A program made the position numbers and the translations under genes. A DNA stretch of 64,000 nucleotides from Bradyrhizobium sp. in8p8. Its GTDB lineage: Bacteria > Pseudomonadota > Alphaproteobacteria > Rhizobiales > Xanthobacteraceae. Every line of letters starts with the position of its first letter. Position 1 is the first letter of the stretch. The notes under the pieces are model-generated. The model made no database searches. It was not told where the DNA came from and was given only the letters and a program-made list of their open reading frames with translations. The stretch spans positions 248,001-312,000 of the forward strand of contig NZ_AUGD01000004.1 of assembly GCF_000426845.1 (NCBI RefSeq). The letters are read 5' to 3'. Shown piece after piece: positions 45,070 through 52,275 of this stretch.

Positions 45070-46383
45070 CTACTCGGCAGCCTGGATCAGCAGCGAGTCA
45101 GAATGCCGCCACGGCACCGTGCTGCCAAGTGCCTCGGCAACGGAGATGCCGGCCTGCAAGCCATCCTCGTGAAAGCCGTAGCCGGTCCACGCACCGCAGA
45201 ACCAGGTCCGGCGACGCCCCTGAATGGCCGGGAGTCGTCGCTGCGCCGCAAACGCAGCCAGGTCGTATTGAGGATGGGCGAAGCTGAATTTCGCAAATGT
45301 CAGATGGGCTGCCGGCTCGAAGGGAGGGTTGAGGCTGACGAACAACGGCTTGCTGTCGTCGATGCCCTGCAGCCGATTCATCCAATACGTCACCGCAACG
45401 TCGTTTTGGGTCGGCGTTTGCCGCGGCCATCGCAGGAAGTTCCAGGAACCCCATGCTTGACGGCGCCTGGGCATGAGACTGCGATCGCGATGCAGATAGA
45501 CGGTGTTGGGAGCGTACTTGATCGCGCCGAGAATGGAGCGCTCGTGGGCGTCGGCATCCGACAGTGCCGCGAGAGCCTGGTCGCTATGGCAAGCCATCAC
45601 CACGGCATCGTAGGTTTCCACACCGCCATAACTGTCGCGGATGGTCACGCCATGCTCCGCTCGGTTGACCGACGTCACGGCACAGCCTAGCCGAATGTTG
45701 TCCTTGAACAAAGCGGTGAGCTTGTCGACATAGCGACGGCTGCCCCCCTCGACGGTACGCCAGCGCGGCCGGTCCAGATGCAGGAGCCGGTGGTTGTCGA
45801 AGAAGGCGACGAAGTTCTCCGCCGGAAAGGACAGGATGTCGGCCGACGAGGAGGACCAGATCGCCGCTCCCATCGGTCCGAGATAATCGGCGAACAGGCG
45901 CGGCCCGAATGATTCCTTGCGCAGGTAGTCGCCGAGCGTCAGCCCGTGCAGCCGGCCGGCGCGCAAGTCCGTCACGCTCTGGCGGTTGAACCGCAGCACT
46001 TCGGCCAGCATGCGAAAATATGACGGCGATCCGAGATTGCGCGGTTGTGCAAACAGGCCGCGGGCAGCTTGCAGAAGGGTCTCGCCGCCACCCCGCCATT
46101 CGAATCGACCGTGATCGGCCGACATGGCGAAGCTCATACAGGTCTCGACGGTCCTCACGCCGAGATGCGCGAACAGCGCCGTCAACTGCGGATAATTCGC
46201 CTCGTTGAACACGATGAAGCCGACATCGACGTCGATCGGCTCTCCGTCATATAGGACGCGAACGGTATGGCTATGTCCACCCGGCTGCAGCTCGCGCTCG
46301 TACACTGTCACGGCATGGCGTTTCGACAGGAGCCACGCGGCAGCATTGCCGGCAATTCCCGTCCCGATCACGGCCAAACGCAT
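45070..46383 (-). CDS. FAD-dependent NAD(P)-binding oxidoreductase (amine-oxidase fold)
   Basis: 437 residues. LAVIGTGIAGNAAAWLLSKRHAVTVYERELQPGGHSHTV is the FAD Rossmann motif with the GG doublet, and DVGFIVFNEANYPQLTALFAHLGV follows. Members of this family stand with DUF1365 and cfa genes and probably modify fatty-acyl chains. The start is ATG 46383 (MRLAVIG); AAGGA abuts it, so initiation may be weak. It heads the operon and has the promoter TGATCC-N16-CGTTTC 56-78 bases upstream. Confidence 0.88.
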   Translation of the reverse strand: MRLAVIGTGIAGNAAAWLLSKRHAVTVYERELQPGGHSHTVRVLYDGEPIDVDVGFIVFNEANYPQLTALFAHLGVRTVETCMSFAMSADHGRFEWRGGGETLLQAARGLFAQPRNLGSPSYFRMLAEVLRFNRQSVTDLRAGRLHGLTLGDYLRKESFGPRLFADYLGPMGAAIWSSSSADILSFPAENFVAFFDNHRLLHLDRPRWRTVEGGSRRYVDKLTALFKDNIRLGCAVTSVNRAEHGVTIRDSYGGVETYDAVVMACHSDQALAALSDADAHERSILGAIKYAPNTVYLHRDRSLMPRRRQAWGSWNFLRWPRQTPTQNDVAVTYWMNRLQGIDDSKPLFVSLNPPFEPAAHLTFAKFSFAHPQYDLAAFAAQRRLPAIQGRRRTWFCGAWTGYGFHEDGLQAGISVAEALGSTVPWRHSDSLLIQAAE

Positions 46384-46438
46384 TCCTTGTCGCCCCCACT
46401 GCAATACCGTCAGCTACGGTCGTGAAACAATCGATTTG

Positions 46439-46466
46439 GAAACGTTTGGCGGAATGATGCGGATCA
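46439..46466 (-). promoter_or_regulatory. RpoE-type promoter of the cfa operon
   Basis: Read on the minus strand: TGATCC (46466-46461), 16-base spacer, CGTTTC (46444-46439), 56 bases before the FAD oxidoreductase start. It matches three other promoters in this block in both boxes and exact spacing. Confidence 0.75.
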
Positions 46467-46553
46467 CCTTACCCTTTACCCGCAGGCCTGCCACCGAATG
46501 CGAAACCGGTTCCCGCAGCGGACGTACCGAAGAGAAGTTAACCTGGAGACGGC

Positions 46554-47345
46554 ATGGTTCTTGTGCATGTGCAGGCGATCGGCGGCATTGCGCTGGCCCT
46601 TTGTATCCTGATGGGACTTGCCTGGGTCGTTCAGCAGCGCACGGGAAATTCCGGATGGGTTGATGCGATCTGGTCCTACGCGACCGGCCTCGTTGGTGCG
46701 GTCGCCGCTGTGTGGCCTTTTGAGGACGGCACGCCGGAACGCCGTGTGCTCGTCGCGACACTCGCGCTGCTTTGGTCGGTGCGACTTGGTACGCACATCG
46801 CGCGCCGCGCGGCGGCAGGCATCGACGATCCACGCTACGCGAACTATGCGCGCCAGTGGGGGGCGGCGGCCCCTCGCCGGATGTTCCTGTTCCTGCAATC
46901 GCAGGCGCTGGTTTCAGTGCCGCTGCCGTTCGCCATCTTCCTCGCCGCCCACGCTCCCGAACCTGGATTGCGGCTGCAGGACTATATCGGAGCCTTCATC
47001 ATTCTAGTGGCAATCGCAGGCGAGGGATTGGCGGATCAGCAATTGCGCCGGTTCAAGCTCTCCCCATGCAACCACGGACTTGTCTGCGACATGGGGCTCT
47101 GGCGGTGGTCGCGACACCCCAACTATTTCTTCGAGTGGCTGGGTTGGCTGGCTTACCCGGTCATCGCGCTCGCGCCCGGATACGCCTGGGGTTGGGCCAG
47201 CCTGGCGGCGCCAGCGATCATGTACTGGATCCTCGTGCATGTGACAGGGATACCGCCACTGGAGGAGCAGATGCTGAAGTCGCGCGGCGATCTGTACCGG
47301 GATTATCAGGCGCGAACCAACGCATTCTTCCCATGGCCGCCCTGA
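46554..47345 (+). CDS. DUF1295 membrane protein (steroid 5-alpha-reductase C-terminal fold)
   Basis: 263 residues with about six membrane helices. GWVDAIWSYATGLVGAVAAVW and the cytoplasmic motif CDMGLWRWSRHPNYFFEWLGWLAYP is the characteristic isoprenylcysteine-methyltransferase/steroid-reductase-like SRHPNYFxE block. Members reduce or methylate lipids. It lies divergent from the cfa operon within the RpoE-ChrR locus. GGAG precedes the ATG. I see no RpoE-type box of its own within 150 bases. Confidence 0.88.
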   Translation: MVLVHVQAIGGIALALCILMGLAWVVQQRTGNSGWVDAIWSYATGLVGAVAAVWPFEDGTPERRVLVATLALLWSVRLGTHIARRAAAGIDDPRYANYARQWGAAAPRRMFLFLQSQALVSVPLPFAIFLAAHAPEPGLRLQDYIGAFIILVAIAGEGLADQQLRRFKLSPCNHGLVCDMGLWRWSRHPNYFFEWLGWLAYPVIALAPGYAWGWASLAAPAIMYWILVHVTGIPPLEEQMLKSRGDLYRDYQARTNAFFPWPP

Positions 47346-47429
47346 CGGGCGCCGTGATGAAACCGTGTCTCGGCGCGACGCCGTTCAGGTTGCTGAACCG
47401 GGCTGCAAGCAGAGGTGAGTGCGCGGACG

Positions 47430-47457
47430 TGATCCGGTGTGGCTCGTCAGACGTTAT
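47430..47457 (+). promoter_or_regulatory. RpoE-type promoter of the DUF2177 gene
   Basis: TGATCC (47430-47435), a 16-base spacer, CGTTAT (47452-47457), ending 52 bases before the DUF2177 start. Best match of the four to TGATCC-N16-CGTTAT. Confidence 0.8.
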
Positions 47458-47509
47458 TTTCTGACCGGCGCGACAACCGGCCTGACGCAACCGCAGGGGG
47501 ACCACGGAC

Positions 47510-47911
47510 ATGAATCTTCTCTTCACCTATCTTTCGGTGGCCGTGACCTTCGTTGCAGTCGATATGATCTGGCTCAGGATCATGGTTGAGAGGCTTTACC
47601 GGCCGGTGCTTGGGGACATGTTGCGGGCCGAGCCCAACCTGGGAGCCGCCGCAGTTTTCTATCTGCTCTATCCCGTCGGTTTGATCTGGTTCGCGGTGCT
47701 GCCGGCACAGCAGGACGGAAGCGCGTTGCGCGCTTTCACGTCGGGCCTGATGCTCGGCTGCTTCACCTATGCCACCTATGACCTCACCAATCAGGCGACT
47801 TTGCGGAACTGGTCGACCGGGCTTACGCTCGCGGACGTTTGCTGGGGATCGCTGCTCGCCGGCGTCAGTTCCTGGATCGGATACCTGGTCGCCCAGAAGC
47901 TGGCCCACTGA
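47510..47911 (+). CDS. DUF2177 family membrane protein
   Basis: 133 residues with four helices: MNLLFTYLSVAVTFVAVDMIWL at the start, AVFYLLYPVGLIWFAVLP, SGLMLGCFTYATYDLTNQATL and VCWGSLLAGVSSWIGYLV. DYATYDLTN-type block (YATYDLTNQATLRNW) is diagnostic of DUF2177. Its exact role is not known; it is a regular companion of RpoE-ChrR/CFA genes. It has its own RpoE-type promoter. Confidence 0.88.
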   Translation: MNLLFTYLSVAVTFVAVDMIWLRIMVERLYRPVLGDMLRAEPNLGAAAVFYLLYPVGLIWFAVLPAQQDGSALRAFTSGLMLGCFTYATYDLTNQATLRNWSTGLTLADVCWGSLLAGVSSWIGYLVAQKLAH

Positions 47912-47969
47912 GCATGCGAAATAGATCTGCGCAGAGCTGACTTGAACTCGAAAAGCCGTGCGTGGCTGA

Positions 47970-48272
47970 TCAGGTCGACTTTCGTCCTCCGAGCTGGTCG
48001 AAGGTTTCTCTGGTTTCCGCGATCTTCTCGGCCAGGGATTCAAATGCACTCTGCGCCTGCAGCCGGGTCACTTCGTCAAGCAAGAGGTCTGCGAGATCGA
48101 CCAATTGTTGACCGATGCGCTCGGTGGCAGCAAGCAATCGATCCAGCCCGGCTTCGGGATCGTCGGCTGCAACGCGCTCGACTTCTCTCACCATCGCTTC
48201 GAGCCGTGCGACCGAGAAGACGAGTCTGTCCTGAGGCCTACGCTCGGGGAATTCAATGATCTCCGCGGCCAT
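47970..48272 (-). CDS. small helical protein in the operon of the second ECF sigma factor
   Basis: 100 residues with no signal or membrane segment; almost all of it is helix-forming with heptad-like hydrophobics (LVFSVARLEAMVREVERVAADD, LDRLLAATERIGQQLVDLADLLLDEVTRLQAQS). GGAGG eight bases before ATG 48272 is a good ribosome site, and the gene starts 17 bases after the ECF sigma stop. I recognise no family. It could be a regulator or partner of the sigma factor, but nothing proves this. Confidence 0.6.
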   Translation of the reverse strand: MAAEIIEFPERRPQDRLVFSVARLEAMVREVERVAADDPEAGLDRLLAATERIGQQLVDLADLLLDEVTRLQAQSAFESLAEKIAETRETFDQLGGRKST

Positions 48273-48289
48273 GCGCGCATCCTCCGGAT

Positions 48290-48874
48290 TCAGGCGGCAG
48301 CCGATGCCGCGAGGCAATCCTTGCGAACGGCCACGATGGTTCGGTGCAGCCACGTCTTGATGGTGCCGACCGGCACACCGAAGCGTCGTGACAAGCTCGC
48401 GCGGCTCTCGCCTTCGAGGTAGGCCAGGGTCACCAGCCTGCGGCGATCTTCCGGCAAGCGAGCCAGTGCCCCCCGCGCGATCGGTTCGGCGCGGGCGTAG
48501 TCGAAGTCCTCGACATGTGACGCGTCGGAAGCCGCCGGGACCGAAACTGCCTCGTCCAGTTCGAAGGTCGGCTGTCGCCGAGTCCGCAGATGATCGATCG
48601 CGGTGTTCCGGGCAATCGTGGACATCCAGGCCGTGACCGGCGCCCGCCTGGAATCATACCGGCCGGCGTTACGCCAGACTTTCAGAAAGCTTTCCTGGAG
48701 GATGTCGTCGACGTCATGAGGCGAGGCTCCTGCGGCCAGCACGATCGCGCGCAGCCTGCCTCGTGTCAGCGTGTGAAGCTCCGCGAAAGCCCGCGTCTCA
48801 CCTGAGGCAACGCGTGCGAGCAGTTCGGATAACCTTTCGCTCTGCACCTGACGTGCGAGGCTCGAACAGGCCAT
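48290..48874 (-). CDS. ECF-type sigma factor (second)
   Basis: 194 residues. Region 2 appears in DDILQESFLKVWRNAGRYDSRRAPVTAWMSTIARNTAIDHLRTRR; region 4 in LARLPEDRRRLVTLAYLEGESRASLSRRFGVPVGTIKTWLHRTIVAVRK. No typical anti-sigma gene follows; the next gene is a 100-residue helical protein. Its own upstream region has the same RpoE-type promoter as rpoE, so RpoE (or itself) should transcribe it. Targets are unknown. Length and both regions are complete. Confidence 0.9.
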   Translation of the reverse strand: MACSSLARQVQSERLSELLARVASGETRAFAELHTLTRGRLRAIVLAAGASPHDVDDILQESFLKVWRNAGRYDSRRAPVTAWMSTIARNTAIDHLRTRRQPTFELDEAVSVPAASDASHVEDFDYARAEPIARGALARLPEDRRRLVTLAYLEGESRASLSRRFGVPVGTIKTWLHRTIVAVRKDCLAASAAA

Positions 48875-48899
48875 GCCCTGTCTCCCTTGCGTTTCTTTC

Positions 48900-48927
48900 A
48901 GAACGCTTCAGGTGCAGGCCCGGATCA
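48900..48927 (-). promoter_or_regulatory. RpoE-type promoter of the second ECF sigma gene
   Basis: Read on the minus strand: TGATCC (48927-48922), 16 bases, CGTTCT (48905-48900), 26 bases before the sigma-factor start. It is downstream of chrR, so the gene is transcribed apart from rpoE-chrR. Confidence 0.75.
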
Positions 48928-48952
48928 CTCCAGAGGAGAGATCGCAAGAGAA

Positions 48953-49594
48953 TCACAGTCGCACGAACGGGCCGATCAGACGGCCGAGCAAGCCGTTCAT
49001 GCGCAGGTCGCCGGTCATTGCGACCAGGCAGACACAGGGGCCCTCATCGCCAACGATAGGACGATGCTCGACCTCGTCGTCGCCGTAGTCGAAGTCGCCG
49101 GGACCAAAGCGTCCGCCCTCGTGACTGAAGCTGCCCTCGAGCACGAGAGTGAGCTCGGTGCCGGTGTGCGTGTGTTCGAGCATGCGCGAGCCCGGCGCGG
49201 ACCGAAGCAGAAAGGCGCGGGCCTTGCCGGAACCGGAAAGCTCGATCGGCCGCATGCTCAGGCCGGGCGCGACGCGCCGGCGCTTGCCGATCCGATAGTT
49301 TCGGAGAGCGGGCGGAACATCATTGTCCGTAACGGACGCGGGGGGAGGCGCCTTTGTGTCTTCCGGAAGCTCATCAATTCGCGACATGATGCGGTCGAAC
49401 GCATCCGGCGCGGTCGGCACCGGCTCGACCTCTTCCAGCGCCGCGCCCGCAAGCTGCTCCAGGGCTCGCACGAAACGGGCACAGCGCGTGCATCCCGCCA
49501 CATGCACGCCGACGACTAGCTGATGGGCCTCTTCCAGATTGCCGGCGGCGAACTCGGCCAGAAGTTCTTCAGGCGGATGGTGGCTGATCGTCAT
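48953..49594 (-). CDS. chrR: ChrR anti-sigma factor (zinc, cupin)
   Basis: 213 residues, the length of Rhodobacter ChrR. The zinc-binding anti-sigma domain has H6, H31, C35 and C38 (HVAGCTRC), and the C-terminal cupin domain has H141, H143, E147 and H177, with C187 and C189; all at the numbers I recall for Rhodobacter sphaeroides ChrR. ChrR holds RpoE inactive until singlet oxygen or a similar oxidant triggers release. It overlaps the rpoE stop (ATGA), so the pair is translationally coupled. Confidence 0.96.
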   Translation of the reverse strand: MTISHHPPEELLAEFAAGNLEEAHQLVVGVHVAGCTRCARFVRALEQLAGAALEEVEPVPTAPDAFDRIMSRIDELPEDTKAPPPASVTDNDVPPALRNYRIGKRRRVAPGLSMRPIELSGSGKARAFLLRSAPGSRMLEHTHTGTELTLVLEGSFSHEGGRFGPGDFDYGDDEVEHRPIVGDEGPCVCLVAMTGDLRMNGLLGRLIGPFVRL

Positions 49595-50247
49595 GCGTCT
49601 TCGTCCAAAATATCTCTCAACCGGTTCATCGCCAGTCTGATCCTCGACTTGACCGTTCCGAGCGGGATGCCGAGCTGGCTTGCGATTTCAGGGTGTGCCT
49701 TCTCCTCAATGAACGACAGCCTGACGACCGCAATCTGCTCCGCCGAGAGTTGCTTGATGGCGGACTCGATGCGCGCGGCATCCTGCGCGCGGGAAATGAC
49801 CGCATCGGCCGGTTCGGTGGGGTCCGGTGCATCAGGCAGCTCAGAGACGTCTTCCAGTCGGCCCGCGCGTGCTCTGCGCCGGAATAAATCGATCCGCAGA
49901 TTGCGCGCGATCGTGAATATCCAGGCCGCTGCGCCGGCTGTTGCCGGGTCGAACAGGCTGGCCTTCCGCCACACGGCGATCATCGCGTTTTGAGCGATCT
50001 CTTCCGCTTCGTCGGGGCTGCAGCCGGCTTTCTGCATCAGCCCCTTGATGCGGGGGGCGAAATGCTCGAATAGCCGCTTGAAAGCCTCCCGGTCTTGGCG
50101 AGAGGCAACGCGTCCGATCAAATCAGCCCAGTCCACCTTTGCCTTCGGCCCTCTGCTCGCACCAAACGACAGCCGCGCCTCGAGCCTCCGGGGCAAACCC
50201 GCCTCGGCCCGGATTGGCACGCCTAAAGCCCGGATAGCAGCGATCAT
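49591..50247 (-). CDS. rpoE: RpoE, ECF sigma factor of the ChrR system
   Basis: 218 residues. Region 2 in FAPRIKGLMQKAGCSPDEAEEIAQNAMIAVWRKASLFDP and TIARNLRIDLFRRRARAG; region 4 in LSAEQIAVVRLSFIEEKAHPEIASQLGIPLGTVKSRIRLAMNRLRDIL. The LNLIEEKAHxEIA pattern is typical of ECF11 sigma factors. It activates cfa-like and membrane-protein genes in response to singlet oxygen. A first part of about 35 residues (IRALGVPIRAEAG) is not seen in relatives, so the real start may be internal. Upstream sits a matching autoregulatory promoter. Confidence 0.95.
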   Translation of the reverse strand: MIAAIRALGVPIRAEAGLPRRLEARLSFGASRGPKAKVDWADLIGRVASRQDREAFKRLFEHFAPRIKGLMQKAGCSPDEAEEIAQNAMIAVWRKASLFDPATAGAAAWIFTIARNLRIDLFRRRARAGRLEDVSELPDAPDPTEPADAVISRAQDAARIESAIKQLSAEQIAVVRLSFIEEKAHPEIASQLGIPLGTVKSRIRLAMNRLRDILDEDA

Positions 50248-50276
50248 AGCGCCTCGACAAGCGACCTCTGAGGCTA

Positions 50277-50304
50277 AGAACGACCGGGAACCGGCGCCAG
50301 ATCA
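50277..50304 (-). promoter_or_regulatory. RpoE-type promoter of rpoE-chrR
   Basis: Read on the minus strand: TGATCT (50304-50299), 16 bases, CGTTCT (50282-50277), 30 bases before rpoE ATG 50247. Indicates positive autoregulation. Confidence 0.7.
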
Positions 50305-50430
50305 CCGCGAATCCGCAATTCTCGGTTCCCAAGCGCATACCCGCGAAGCCGGCCGTGCTGGCACTCCGCTTGCTCAGTCAGGACCAAGCCCTGGCCTCGG
50401 CGAAGAGGCCGTTTCAGGTTGAGGCAAGCG

Positions 50431-50679
50431 ATGCAGGAAGTGTCCCGTTCTGGTGCTGCTGATGAACTCCGGCTCGACGCGTTGATCGCCGATCTGTGGT
50501 GGCGCGTCCGCCTGATCAACACCGACATTCTCGAGGAAGAGGGTCGTGCCGGGGTGTTCGACCCCCACCAGCCGACCTACCCGCTGCTCGCGGCCAACCT
50601 TCGCGCCCGGCGCGATAACCTGGTCGCGACCATCGGCGTGCTCGAGCAGCGTGCGAGATCGACGTCGCAAGCGGCGTGA
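50431..50679 (+). CDS. small hypothetical protein
   Basis: 82 residues. LDALIADLWWRVRLINTDILEEEGRAGVFDPHQPTYPLLAANLRARRDNLVATIGVLEQRA is amphipathic helix throughout, without signal or membrane segment. The start is uncertain (ATG 50431, or TTG 50419 in frame) and its ribosome site weak. It lies between rpoE (divergent) and the nitrobindin-like gene. I recognise no family. Coding is supported by helix-like composition and by length only. Confidence 0.5.
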   Translation: MQEVSRSGAADELRLDALIADLWWRVRLINTDILEEEGRAGVFDPHQPTYPLLAANLRARRDNLVATIGVLEQRARSTSQAA

Positions 50680-50865
50680 GGCCGGTCCGCGGTTGCACGG
50701 GAAGCTTCGAAGACCTGGTCGGCCGGCTGGCGGCAGCGTCGACCGTGGGCGCGGGATGCGATGAGCATCATCGCATGCCGCCGGCGCTTTGCCGGCGGCA
50801 ACACTTGAGTTCACGCCACGCCTGCCTGTGATATGGCTGGCCTCTGCAATCCCCGCGAGGCCTCC

Positions 50866-51633
50866 ATGCTCCCCATTCCCGCCGATATCTTCACCGAGCC
50901 CGAGGACGTCTCGCCCGACGGACTTGCCAATCTTGGCCCGCTCCGCCGTCTCGCCGGGACCTGGCAGGCCGACAAGGGCATCGACATCAATCCGAAGGCG
51001 GAAGGGCCGGAGCAGCGGATCTTCATCGAGCGCATCCGCATGGATCCAATCGATCCGCAGGCCAACGGGCCGCAGCTTCTGTACGGGCTGCGCTATCACA
51101 TCCACATCAACACGCCCGAGGAAGACATCACCTTCCACGACCAGGTCGGCTACTGGCTGTGGGAGCCGGCGACCGGATTGATCATGCAGACGCTGGCGAT
51201 CCCGCGCGGGCAGGTGCTGCTGGCCTCGGGCAAGGTGGGGCCGGAGGATAGGGCAATCTCGGTCACGGCCAAGCGCGGCGAGACCGCCTACGGGATCTGC
51301 TCGACCGATTTCCTGGAGCAAGCCTTCCGCACCGATGCTTACCGCTGCGATATCACTTTCAACGACGACGGCAGCTGGACCTATCTGATCCAGACCGAGT
51401 TGTTCGTCCGCGGCGCGCCGTTCAATCATCGCGACACCAACACGCTCCAGCTCGTCACCCCGCCGAAGCCCAATCCGCTGGCGGTGATCGTGAACGGTCG
51501 CGCCGGGGAGAATGCAGGTGGCGCCGGATCGGCGGCCCGAGCGCGGCATGGAGAACCATATGAAGCCTTATGTCGTTTGTCTCATGCACTCCAGCCTCGA
51601 CGGCCGCACGCATCCCAGCCGATGGCGTCCTAA
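50866..51633 (+). CDS. heme-binding beta-barrel (nitrobindin/FABP-like, DUF1794) protein
   Basis: 255 residues. LGPLRRLAGTWQADKGIDINPKAEGPEQ is the barrel start with the GxW motif, followed by VGYWLWEPATGLIMQTLAIPRGQVLLASG and SWTYLIQTELFVRGAPFNHRDTNTLQLV. Nitrobindin relatives bind heme or lipids. After NPLAVIVNGR, where the barrel normally stops, about 45 residues read on, overlapping the next gene by 74 bases; this tail may be non-native sequence caused by a lost stop codon. GAGG five bases before ATG 50866 sets the start. Confidence 0.82.
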   Translation: MLPIPADIFTEPEDVSPDGLANLGPLRRLAGTWQADKGIDINPKAEGPEQRIFIERIRMDPIDPQANGPQLLYGLRYHIHINTPEEDITFHDQVGYWLWEPATGLIMQTLAIPRGQVLLASGKVGPEDRAISVTAKRGETAYGICSTDFLEQAFRTDAYRCDITFNDDGSWTYLIQTELFVRGAPFNHRDTNTLQLVTPPKPNPLAVIVNGRAGENAGGAGSAARARHGEPYEALCRLSHALQPRRPHASQPMAS

Positions 51634-52267
51634 GGGTGCAGGCACGGATTGGTTCGAGAAGATTCATGACGAGCTCGGCGGCGATGCCTGGGTGATCGGC
51701 CGTGTCACCGGGTCGGAGTTCGCCAAGGGCAAGCCCTATCCAGCGAGCGAGGCGATCTTCCCCCGCGAAAACTGGTTCGCGCAGCGCGGCGCGAAAACCT
51801 ATGGCATCGTCCTCGATGCAGAGGGCAAGATCGGCTGGGGCCGCTCGGATATCGGCGGCGATCCGATCGTCGTCGTGCTGACCGAGAGCGTGCCGGATTC
51901 GCATCTCGCCGGCCTGCGGGGCGAAGGCGTGTCCTACATCTTTGCCGGTACGTCCGAGATCGACCTCGCGTTGACGCTGGACATTCTCGCCCGCGAGCTG
52001 GGCGTGAAGCGTCTGTTGGTCGAGGGCGGCGGCATCGCCAACGGCGCGTTCCTGCGCGCCGGCCTCATCGACGAATTCAATCTGATCCTCAGCCCCGCCA
52101 TTGACGGCGCGAAAGGCGCCCCGTTCGTGTTCGACTCGACGGAGGCGGACAGTGACCGGCGCGCGCCGATCACCGCGATGACGCTGGAGAGCACGCGCGA
52201 GCTCGGCGGCGGCGTCTTGCTGCTGCGCTATCTGATCAAGAACGATCCGCAAGCCGTGAGCCGATAA
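51560..52267 (+). CDS. RibD C-terminal / dihydrofolate-reductase-like reductase
   Basis: 235 residues. MKPYVVCLMHSSLDGRTHPSRW, GDAWVIGRVTGSEFAKG and LLVEGGGIANGAFLRAGLIDEFNLILSPAIDGAKG are the RibD-C fold (DHFR-like) blocks. Without the deaminase half of RibD it may reduce a pyrimidine- or nitro-type substrate with NADPH. It overlaps the barrel gene before it, whose tail contains the GGAG site six bases before ATG 51560. Function open; likely cytoplasmic. Confidence 0.85.
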   Translation: MKPYVVCLMHSSLDGRTHPSRWRPKGAGTDWFEKIHDELGGDAWVIGRVTGSEFAKGKPYPASEAIFPRENWFAQRGAKTYGIVLDAEGKIGWGRSDIGGDPIVVVLTESVPDSHLAGLRGEGVSYIFAGTSEIDLALTLDILARELGVKRLLVEGGGIANGAFLRAGLIDEFNLILSPAIDGAKGAPFVFDSTEADSDRRAPITAMTLESTRELGGGVLLLRYLIKNDPQAVSR

Positions 52268-52275
52268 GGGCGGCG

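Noticed and set aside
46400..46553. RpoE-type promoter in front of the DUF1295 gene (plus strand)
   Set aside because: TGATGC at 46455 is followed by no CGTT at 16 bases; only the minus-strand promoter of the cfa operon fits the pattern.
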